Shown: positions 9,001 through 15,044 of the stretch, in pieces
How positions within the stretch are numbered: position 1 is the stretch's first letter
How the letters are laid out: every line of letters starts with the position of its first letter
DNA from: Chrysochromulina tobinii
Taxonomy: Eukaryota > Haptophyta > Prymnesiales > Chrysochromulinaceae
Direction of reading: 5' to 3'
Assembly (NCBI GenBank): GCA_001275005.1
Contig: JWZX01002089.1
Coordinates: 1 to 22,421, forward strand
DNA length: 22,421 nucleotides
Made by a program: the position numbers and the translations under genes
Notes under the pieces: model-generated
Seen by the model: only the letters and a program-made list of their open reading frames with translations
Databases searched by the model: none
Told to the model about the DNA's origin: nothing

Positions 9001-10072
9001 CATGGGTCTCGAGAAGTTCATGGCCTTGCTGGCCGGGAAGTATGCTCTGAATGTCGATGCTCTCATCAAGGACGCGCAGGAGTTCGCCGGGCCGGCAGCA
9101 GCCACCGAGCTCGGGCAGATCTCGGGCTTGGGGCGCATGGGCGTCGGGGCCGCGAGCGCCGACGAGACGAGCGAGATGAGCAACATGCTCGCCCTCGTGA
9201 ACAAGGATCGTGAGAAGCTCCGCGAGCGCCTCGCGGCCGAGACCGAGGCACGCAAGAAGCTCGAGTCGGAGCGGCGCGAGCTCGACCGCAAGGTACGCCT
9301 CGGTTCGGCGACGAGCGAGGTGGAAACGCGCAAGGGGCGTTCGGTCGCTGAGGAGCTGAGCCGCAAGAAGGATGAGCTGGCGCAACACAAGCAGATGATG
9401 CAGGCGCAGGCGCTCCAGATCAGCAACATGCAGAGCGAGAGCGCCGCGCAGCAAAAGCGCCTGAGCGAGCTCGAGAGGAAGATGAACGAGTATGACGACT
9501 CCTTTTACTCACTCGAGGCGCGAAACGTGCGCGACCGCACCAAGATGGAGGAGATGGGCAAGGCAAAGGCACGCGCCGAGGAGGAGCGCAACGTGTACCG
9601 ACTGATGCTTGAACAGGCGCACGAGCGCTCGCAGCGTGAGCGCACGGACGCGCGCCGTGACGCGGCGGGCAAGCAGGAGGCGACCGCCCAGCGGCTGCGT
9701 GCCAAGAAGCAGCAGGTCACTCGTCTCGAGAACGAAAGGCAGCAGAACGATGAGCTGCTCGCGCAGGCGCAGAAGGAGAGGACCCAAGCCGAAGAGGAGA
9801 AGAATGTGTACCGGCAGCAGTGCCAGGACCTGATGGTGCAGTGCCAGAGCCTGATGGAACAACTCAGCGCTGCCCATGGTGGCGAGCCCGTGCAAGTCCC
9901 CGTGATCAAGGCACCGTCTACGCCGATGATGTCACCCCCCGGTCAGACTGACCGCGGTGGGGGCGGCGGCAGCATCTTCGAGCGGATGAAGAACGCAGCC
10001 GCCAAGGGCATCGCCGCCGCCCAAGCGCAGGCCAACGGCAACCGTATGGACGACAGCCCCGGCTCGTTCTAA
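6092..10072 (+). CDS. Myosin heavy chain, class V-like motor with six IQ motifs and coiled-coil tail
   Basis: 1326 residues without introns. The motor (about 65-755) has a P-loop GESGAGKT (158-165), switch I NNNSSRFGKF (209-218), switch II DIFGFE (434-439), NSFEQLCINYANERLQQQFN, the actin-side segment HYVRCIKPN (631-639) and the converter/relay end YQLGKTKVFFRA (from 732). All nucleotide-binding residues look intact, so an active ATP-driven actin motor is expected. Six IQ motifs follow (about 755-895), giving a long calmodulin-binding lever arm. Two coiled-coil stretches (about 890-950 and 1028-1260) flank a short unidentified segment around GMGLEKFMALLAGKYALNVDALIKDAQEF. The C-terminus ends in a Gly-rich patch and a possible amphipathic helix (SIFERMKNAAAKG). 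I see no DIL, MyTH4, FERM or SH3 domain, so it is not a standard class V or XI myosin. Cargo transport is inferred. Confidence 0.96.
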   Translation: MAMRSEDTLAWMPSPTQDGEWLQARAVRQGEDGSVDLEALQTGDKYSTSSDKLMLVNELPEDGVENMTQLNYLHEPALLDNLRYRFSKDHVYTYTGKICIAVNPFSWKVSKPLYEESLLVQYRGKELGDKPPHVYAIAEDAYQHIVNDRRNQSILVSGESGAGKTESVKVMMQYLAVVSKSGDQNKVAAQVLASNPLLEAFGNAKTSRNNNSSRFGKFIEIQFNRAFKMVGARIHVYLLEKPRVIQQNEGERNYHVFYQLMAGLSDDERKEIHLDVAIDKLALLNQSGCVAIEGVDDHEEMQATRGAMHAIGMEEPEHKHVMRAIASVLLLAQLTFVQDKEDHSGIEDGSVALQQVAELLGSETPEELSNALCTRQLVTRDDVVTVPLNLEQASASRDALTKAIYGKLFSWLVDRCNDKLVDDAKSAAFCGILDIFGFEHFKVNSFEQLCINYANERLQQQFNWDVFKSEQAEYEREGIEWKAIEFVDNQKCLDLIDDKKLMGILHVLDEECALQKGTDETLAQKLRERHGKHPYFDAPKRDQLSFTVKHYAGNVTYLSTGFREKNKDALHPDLSAVMQGSKSPFVRRLFPSEVASEGGQKAKSTSKMTVGMQFMNSLASLMRTINETDVHYVRCIKPNAANKPAIFEMGKSALQLRCAGVLEAVRISRMAYPNRMPHPAFVRRYMVLAPKRWQADHSALLVKAREAAPGDAEIFKGCQQVLGVVVEDASRYQLGKTKVFFRAFLLESLEKRRSSALGLSAKVLQKMMRGLLCQKRYRQKRQAAIRLANAVRRHQAQVRYTRQRTSTISIQAAWRGRRSRKYFRSLRAALRIQTATRAKLARKRVTAMRRDYRATKLQSNARKRQQQAKYHSMRRAAMKLQSFQRMATQRRQYRRELAEKKEEAKLSTQLAKTQAKLEAEIEARRKIEEERDREMDRLRAAAAAGASSVSAGAASVAPAEVVYVTRSDPGMGLEKFMALLAGKYALNVDALIKDAQEFAGPAAATELGQISGLGRMGVGAASADETSEMSNMLALVNKDREKLRERLAAETEARKKLESERRELDRKVRLGSATSEVETRKGRSVAEELSRKKDELAQHKQMMQAQALQISNMQSESAAQQKRLSELERKMNEYDDSFYSLEARNVRDRTKMEEMGKAKARAEEERNVYRLMLEQAHERSQRERTDARRDAAGKQEATAQRLRAKKQQVTRLENERQQNDELLAQAQKERTQAEEEKNVYRQQCQDLMVQCQSLMEQLSAAHGGEPVQVPVIKAPSTPMMSPPGQTDRGGGGGSIFERMKNAAAKGIAAAQAQANGNRMDDSPGSF

Positions 10073-10549
10073 GAGCACGAGGTCCTTCGAGAGTGAGCAT
10101 TGGACCACCCACCCGACACCCACCCTCCACAAGCAGAGGGCCCTTGCCGCGACTGCAGATACCTGCTGCTGTATGCGGCGACCGGGCGCAGCTGCAGAAT
10201 ACGCAAGTGAACAGCCCGACCCGACGGGGCAGCCGCCGTGAGTCGTGTGCATAATGTCCTACGCACTACGCACTCTCTGGGTTATCTCTGGGCTATGCAA
10301 GGGACCGTTTTTGGACCGCTGAAGTGTATCGTGTATGGGCACGAGCGGAACGCCTCACCCAGAGCGCAGAGCCGGAAGTTAAAACATTCGCGGCAGTGAC
10401 GTGCGGACTCCACCGGGGGTAACCGGGGTCCGGGGCATTAAGACCGCGAGGCGCAGTTCCGAGCATAATTCATACCTCTGACGAATCGACGGAGGTATGA
10501 ATACGTTTTTGGGTTGCAAGTGCGCGCTTTATTCGACGTGCGCGACCGA
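10073..10549. other. Intergenic: myosin 3' end to FG-protein start
   Basis: 477 bases without a convincing gene. The first part is presumably the myosin 3' untranslated region. The last 100 bases include a strong inverted repeat at 10468-10502, just upstream of the next start codon. No tRNA-like cloverleaf was found. Confidence 0.6.
10468..10502. promoter_or_regulatory. 11-bp perfect inverted repeat upstream of FG-repeat gene
   Basis: Arms ATTCATACCTC (10468-10478) and GAGGTATGAAT (10492-10502) with a 13-base loop, ending 47 bases before the ATG at 10550. It could be a dimeric transcription factor site or a stem-loop in the 5' untranslated region. The arms are AT-richer than their surroundings. 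Confidence 0.55.
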
Positions 10550-11731
10550 ATGTCGTCCGAGAACATTGCGCCAGGAATGTTGCCGAGGCTCATCAAGCCG
10601 ATCGTCGAGCCGCAGCGCAAACGCAGGTGGTCTCTCATAGGTGAGGCAGACGGTTCCGCCTTCAGCAAGCCATCAGCAGCGGCGAACCAGCCGTCCAACA
10701 ATAGTGATCCAAAACGGATGCGTCTGTCGACGGCCGAGGCGTGGAACGAGGCTGAACTAGCCCGCGTGGCAGCCCGAGAAGAGCGCGCGAGGGCGCTCAG
10801 CACTGCGGGGTCCTTGCGTGAGGCAGCCGAGCACGTCGCTGAGCACATCGCTGAAGCAGCCAAGGCTGATGCCTCACGCCTGCTCGAGAGTGCTCGTTCC
10901 GAGGCTGAACAGATTCGCGCCGCCGCACGCGCGGAGGCCATCCACATCCTTGAGGTGGCGCGCGCCGACGCGCAGCGCTTCCGCGAGGAGGCCGCCAGAA
11001 CGGTAGCCTCTGAGCAGCAGCGGCTTCGTGGGCTGCAGCAGCAAGTGGCAAGTGCCGAGGCTGCGGCGGCCGCCGCTGCTGCAGCCACCACTGCGAAGGC
11101 GAGCGCTGGCCAGGCCGTAACGTTTGCACCCGCTCCTGCATCGCCCTTGCCACCAGCGGCCGCACCCGCTGCTGCATCATCGGGCTTCAGCATGCCGACG
11201 CCGACGCCGGCATTTGGAGCGTCCGCCAATGCCGCCGCACCTGCTGCTGCCGCTTCGTTCGGAGGCTTTGGTGGCGGAGCAGCATCGGCAGCAGGGTCAG
11301 CACCCGCGCCAGCAATGATGTTCGGAGCTCCCTCTCCGGCGCTCCCGCCAGCCTTCGGTTTTGGCGCTCAGGCTGCAGCGGCTCCAGTCTTTAGCGCGCC
11401 TGCGACAGCACCCACCTTCGGCGCGCCCGCACACACCTTCGGCATGCCCTCGCCCGCCGTCGGTGCAAACGCATCGGTGCCGGCCTTCGGCGTTGCAACC
11501 GTTGCTTCGCCTTCAGCTTCAGCTTTCAACTTTAACTCCGGAGCACCTTCCAGTTTCGGCGGCTTCTCGGGCGGCCCTGGCGCGGTTTCTGCCACCGCCG
11601 CCCCCGCCGCCCCCGCCGCCCCCGCCGCCTCGAGCGCATTATCCGCGACAGCGAATGGCTTCTGCCTCGGTGTAGACCCCGGGCAAAACCGCCCTGCCGC
11701 ACGGAAGTACAAACGGCCAACCAAGAAGTGA
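10550..11731 (+). CDS. FG-repeat nucleoporin-like protein with N-terminal coiled coil and basic C-terminus
   Basis: 393 residues from the first ATG (10550); an upstream in-frame TTG is not a credible start. The N-terminus has a short hydrophobic/basic segment (LPRLIKPIVEPQRKRRW). Residues about 65-180 form an Ala/Glu/Arg-rich coiled coil. From about 185 to 365 the chain is Ala/Pro/Ser-rich with ten FG dipeptides in contexts such as PTFGAPA, MMFGAP, AFGFGAQ and HTFGMPS, as in proteins lining the nuclear pore channel and binding import receptors. The end, FCLGVDPGQNRP followed by ARKYKRPTKK, recalls the basic tails of Nup1/Nup153/Nup136-type basket nucleoporins. Domain order differs from Nup62, where the coiled coil follows the FG part. 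The FG nucleoporin call is likely; the subtype is a guess. Confidence 0.72.
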   Translation: MSSENIAPGMLPRLIKPIVEPQRKRRWSLIGEADGSAFSKPSAAANQPSNNSDPKRMRLSTAEAWNEAELARVAAREERARALSTAGSLREAAEHVAEHIAEAAKADASRLLESARSEAEQIRAAARAEAIHILEVARADAQRFREEAARTVASEQQRLRGLQQQVASAEAAAAAAAAATTAKASAGQAVTFAPAPASPLPPAAAPAAASSGFSMPTPTPAFGASANAAAPAAAASFGGFGGGAASAAGSAPAPAMMFGAPSPALPPAFGFGAQAAAAPVFSAPATAPTFGAPAHTFGMPSPAVGANASVPAFGVATVASPSASAFNFNSGAPSSFGGFSGGPGAVSATAAPAAPAAPAASSALSATANGFCLGVDPGQNRPAARKYKRPTKK

Positions 11732-11798
11732 GTGGCTCTTGCAGCTGAAGAATGGATGGATCCGAGTCGTCCGCAATGGCACGTTGCCAGAAAAGAGG

Positions 11799-11818
11799 AG
11801 CTCTGAACGTACAGAGCT
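11799..11818. repeat. Inverted repeat 68 bases after FG-repeat gene stop
   Basis: AGCTCTG-AACGTA-CAGAGCT, a 7-bp stem with a 6-base loop. Its position fits a 3' untranslated region hairpin of the FG-repeat gene. Function is unknown. Confidence 0.45.
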
Positions 11819-11962
11819 GCCGCGCAAACGGCCGGCCAAACCCCCAATTCGCAATTCATGCCGTGCGTCCTTATAGCGTCCTTATTGCGGGAAAACAGTC
11901 GATATATCATGTGCGGCGTCACGACGGTATTCATTAATTCAAAAGATATGACAGTCAAATTC

Positions 11963-11980
11963 TCGAGACTCGAGTCTCGA
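11963..11980. repeat. 18-bp perfect palindrome
   Basis: TCGAGACTCGAGTCTCGA reads identically on both strands, centred on an XhoI-type CTCGAG core. It sits at the switch from an AT-rich to a very GC-rich stretch between two convergent genes. Confidence 0.85.
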
Positions 11981-12369
11981 CCGCGCAGAGCGGCAGTTCG
12001 GAGTTCGGTCGGTGCGTGGCCTGCCGAGCGGCCGTGCGGGCTGCGGCCCACCCCGGACGCCGGCGGGACGGCGGCGACGGCGGCGGCGCGGACCACGGGG
12101 CGCGCGCGGGTTGGGTCGCTCGAATCTCGGCATTGTTGCGACTGCGGGCTCTGGGCACGGACTAATAATGGTCTCTAGTAGCTAACAACTTTCTAAATGT
12201 GAGGATGCGATATTTTTCGCGGCCGGCAAAGTCCCATGCTCATCAGTAGGGCAAGCCGCACACTAGTCTCAGAGCGCCCGTGCACGCCGCGCATAACCGA
12301 AAACGCCTGTGATCGAACTTCCGGAGGGACTCGAGGGAGAGGACCGTGTGTTTGGTGGTTGCAACAACG

Positions 12370-13188
12370 TCAGTCAGTCGGTGCATCATCATCGAGTGCT
12401 GCGTCCTCCAGTCCGCACAGTGCCCGTCCGTGCATGGCTGCAGCAGTCACACAAAGTTCTCGAAGCGCCTGGGTGCCGATGCGGCACCGTTCTCGCAATG
12501 CGACATGAGCTGTTCTGGTGCGTGCAAGCTCGCCCTCGAGCCGCATGATCTGGGCCCGGAGTGACTCTATTGTAGTCGAGTCCTGGGATGCGCAGCTGGC
12601 GCGGCGACCGTGGCCGTTGCCATCGACACAATCGCTCTCACTGCGCTCGACGACAAGGCGGTGCAGCGCCGGCTTCACCGACACTGGCAGCTCTGCAGTG
12701 CCGGTGTGGCGAGCAGCTTGAGCTTGCACCATGTTGCTCATGTTGCGCAGGATTTCGGTCTGGTTGTGCGAAGATCGCCAAGCGTGGAACATGAGCCGTA
12801 CTAGCCATTGCCGCTGCACCGCTGCCAGGCGCTGTGCCGCTTCGCAACGCTCGCGCACACGGGCGGCGCGGATGGCAGCCCTGGCGTCGCTGGCGCCCGT
12901 CTGCGACACCACATTGAGGTTCGACGGCGGCACCGACGAGCTGCTGCTGCCTCCACTAAAGGGGTTCAACATATCTGGATAGCTCGCCGCTGCTGACGCT
13001 GCTGACGAAGCAGCAGCCGCTGCGTTGGCCGCGGCCAATGCAGATTCTGCGTCCTCAGCACGCTGCCGAACGCGCCGGAGCTCTTCGGTTCGTTCGTATA
13101 GCTCCTGCTTTGCTTCGAGCAGGCTCTGCTGCAGCCGATGGAAGTCCGACAGCGTCACCCTTTCAGACTGCATCCCTTGTCGGTACAT
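12370..13188 (-). CDS. Coiled-coil protein of unknown function
   Basis: About 272 residues from the first ATG at 13188; the frame extends to 13203 but only from a TTG, and a second ATG at 13173 (MQSERVT) is also possible. An N-terminal coiled coil (SDFHRLQQSLLEAKQELYERTEELRRVRQRAEDAES) is followed by an Ala/Ser linker, a basic helix with LMFHAWRSSHNQ reminiscent of the W-containing helices of centrosomal/basal-body proteins, and a second coiled coil (IESLRAQIMRLEGELARTRT). The end is acidic (DAALDDDAPTD). I recognise no named family. It is divergent from the next coiled-coil gene across 162 bases and two genes from CFAP70, so a cytoskeletal or flagellar role is possible but inferred only from context. 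Confidence 0.65.
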   Translation of the reverse strand: MYRQGMQSERVTLSDFHRLQQSLLEAKQELYERTEELRRVRQRAEDAESALAAANAAAAASSAASAAASYPDMLNPFSGGSSSSSVPPSNLNVVSQTGASDARAAIRAARVRERCEAAQRLAAVQRQWLVRLMFHAWRSSHNQTEILRNMSNMVQAQAARHTGTAELPVSVKPALHRLVVERSESDCVDGNGHGRRASCASQDSTTIESLRAQIMRLEGELARTRTAHVALRERCRIGTQALRELCVTAAAMHGRALCGLEDAALDDDAPTD

Positions 13189-13350
13189 CCCTCGACCTAA
13201 CAAACTTGACGGGGCCGCCGCCCATTCAAAGTTCCGCCTACGTTCTGAGACTGTGAGTCAGTACGCACGCGCATACCCCTATTTACCGTTCGAAAGTTTC
13301 TGCCTAAGTGCGAACGTAGAGTCGGCGCTGCGGTCACAACGGGTTCGTGG
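13189..13350. promoter_or_regulatory. Shared divergent promoter of two coiled-coil genes
   Basis: 162 bases between divergent ATGs. It contains CTACGTT near its centre and AACGTAG near its right end, an inverted 7-mer pair that might be binding sites for one factor. No clear RFX X-box or TATA element is visible. Confidence 0.5.
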
Positions 13351-14805
13351 ATGGCGTCTCCACCACCGCTCGGCTCCAGCGTGGCGCGGATGAGCGAGAC
13401 CGCGTTAAGGTTGCGGTCCACGATGCCGGAGGGCCCACCCACGTCGCCCAATTCCAAAAGCCGTGGCAAGCCGGCCACTCTTGGCGGCCGCAAGGGCCCC
13501 GGTGGCGAGCATGTCACGACGGACGTGTCAAAGCTCGCGACCGATTACGAGGTCGTGCGCCACCGGTACGAGGACGTGCTCAAGGAGAACGAGACGCTCA
13601 AGGGTGAGCAGAAGCGGCGCATGGAGAGCTACATGCGCCGCGAGACGAGCTACCAGGCGGAGATTGAGGACCTCAAAGCGGAGCTCGAGCGGCAGGCCAA
13701 GGAGCGGCCGCCCGAGGACGAGCGGTTGCGCGCACTCCGCGGCCAACACCGAAAGGTGATCGACGTCCTCGGAGCGATGCAGAAGCGCGAGCAGCTCTCG
13801 TTGCAGGAGCAGGAGAAGGACCTGCTGCGCGCCTTCCGTGCGCGGCTCTGGGATGTGCAATTCGAGCTTGAGAGCGAGCGCTCAAAAAAGGACGATGGCG
13901 CGCTCGAGTGGATCGAGAAGACGAAGACACTCGGGAAGGAGCTCGACTGGTCGCGTGACGAGGCGCTGCGCCTTGACCGCGCGAACCAGTTCCTCACCAA
14001 GGAGAACGAGCGCCTGAAGACGCAGCTGCGTGCTCAGGAGGACGACCGCGAGTTCATCGTGCGACAGATGCTCACGCTCAAAAAGGAGAACTCGCGGCTC
14101 AAGCAGGAGAACACGGCCGTTCCGACGCCCATGCCTGCCGCGGCCGCTTCTGGAGGCAGCTCCGCCGCTGGCGTGCGTGCGCAATCGGCCTGCGTGCGCC
14201 GTGGCGATTCCGCATCCAGCATCGTCCGACCGAGCACTGCTGGTGCCGCTGGGTTTCGTGTCGAGGAAGTTGATGCGGCGGCGGACGGAGGCGGCATCAG
14301 TGGTGGTGGCGGTGCTTCGCTCGCCTCGTCCGAGCGCATCAAAGAGCTCATGCTTCAGCAGGCCGAGAGCGAGGAACGCTACAGAGAGGTTGTCGCGCGC
14401 CTCAAGCGGCTGCTCGACGTCGAGCGGCGCAACCTGCGCGCCGTGCGGGCGGCGCACGCCAAGGACCTGCAGTCGCGCACCGAGCTCGAGTCGCTACTCC
14501 GCGCGTGCGTCGACGATGTCCGCAAGGAGCTCGCAGCGCAGCGCGCGGTGACAGCCGGCTCCGGCAAGGCGGTTCCCTCGAGTGGGGGGGGCAGTGGGGC
14601 TGGGGGAGCGCTGGCTGGCGAGCTTGGCCCCAAGGAGCGCGAGCGTGTGCTCGAGTTGCTGCTCAGCCAAGAGCGCGTCGTCTCGTTGCTCTACGAGCGC
14701 TCCTTCCCGATGAATCCGCAGGCGAGCACCACGGCGGCCCTGGCGGCGCTGACGGGCAGCAAGTCGGATGGCGAGGATGTGGAGGAGAACGACGCCAACG
14801 ATTGA
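13351..14805 (+). CDS. Conserved-looking coiled-coil protein, possibly flagellar
   Basis: 484 residues from an ATG at 13351. After a Pro/Ser/Gly-rich leader, residues about 53-255 form a long coiled coil containing LGKELDWSRDEALRLDRANQFL and QEDDREFIVRQMLTLKKEN. A Gly/Ala/Ser-rich linker follows (about 256-325). A second coiled coil (about 326-398: ERYREVVARLKRLLDVERR then RTELESLLRACVDDVRKEL) leads to a Gly-rich spacer and a helical end (KERERVLELLLSQERVVSLL, YERSFP), then an acidic tail. The non-repetitive, motif-like character suggests a conserved family, and the style resembles axonemal/basal-body coiled-coil proteins, but I cannot name it. It lies 239 bases upstream of CFAP70 on the same strand. 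Confidence 0.8.
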   Translation: MASPPPLGSSVARMSETALRLRSTMPEGPPTSPNSKSRGKPATLGGRKGPGGEHVTTDVSKLATDYEVVRHRYEDVLKENETLKGEQKRRMESYMRRETSYQAEIEDLKAELERQAKERPPEDERLRALRGQHRKVIDVLGAMQKREQLSLQEQEKDLLRAFRARLWDVQFELESERSKKDDGALEWIEKTKTLGKELDWSRDEALRLDRANQFLTKENERLKTQLRAQEDDREFIVRQMLTLKKENSRLKQENTAVPTPMPAAAASGGSSAAGVRAQSACVRRGDSASSIVRPSTAGAAGFRVEEVDAAADGGGISGGGGASLASSERIKELMLQQAESEERYREVVARLKRLLDVERRNLRAVRAAHAKDLQSRTELESLLRACVDDVRKELAAQRAVTAGSGKAVPSSGGGSGAGGALAGELGPKERERVLELLLSQERVVSLLYERSFPMNPQASTTAALAALTGSKSDGEDVEENDAND

Positions 14806-15044
14806 GGTTCGTGCGGGAAACAGTTTGGAATCAGTGTGCAAGGAAAAGGGTGTTTGCTCAAGCCCCAAAGAGACTGCTGTTGAGACCGCGTCACCGGTGT
14901 TTTGTGTGTGTCCCGGCTCCCCCCGGTGTTTTTGAACCGGCGTCACGCGGGGCACAAAAGGACTCAAATCCTTGAGGTGTGAAAAGTCAGCGGTCCACCC
15001 CAGTTGCTTCCGTTCGTTGCGGCTCGATCCTGCAGCGCACGACA
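14806..15044. other. Spacer between tandem genes, holding CFAP70 promoter/5' UTR
   Basis: 239 bases between the coiled-coil gene's stop and the CFAP70 ATG. The CFAP70 frame extends upstream to a GTG at 14979, which is not a credible start. Nothing distinctive is visible apart from short GT-rich runs. Confidence 0.5.

Larger units (their letters stand above)
11732..12369. other. Convergent intergenic region with palindromes and GC/AT contrast
   Basis: 638 bases between the stop codons of the FG-repeat gene and the minus-strand coiled-coil gene. It holds a hairpin at 11799-11818, a short direct repeat (GCGTCCTTAT twice, about 11867-11887), an AT-rich stretch (about 11880-11960), the 18-bp palindrome at 11963-11980 and then an extremely GC-rich block to about 12120. 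Open frames here lack any recognisable domain and look like chance. Confidence 0.6.

Noticed and set aside
8546-9454. 302-codon minus-strand ORF rich in Leu, Ala and Arg
   Set aside because: Complement of the myosin coiled-coil tail; Leu/Ala/Arg richness is the expected antisense of Glu/Lys/Ala-rich coding sequence.
6092-10072. Assigning the myosin firmly to class V or XI
   Set aside because: Motor and IQ layout fit, but the DIL domain that defines those tails is not visible.
10073-10549. Possible tRNA or small RNA gene
   Set aside because: I looked for a TPsiC-like box and acceptor pairing and found none; only the single inverted repeat stands out.
10438-11229. 263-codon minus-strand ORF rich in Ala and Ser
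   Set aside because: Antisense of the coiled-coil part of the FG-repeat protein, with no independent motif.
14979-15044. Upstream extension of CFAP70 to a GTG codon
   Set aside because: Not an ATG, no similarity, and the ATG at 15045 directly precedes the C2-like domain.
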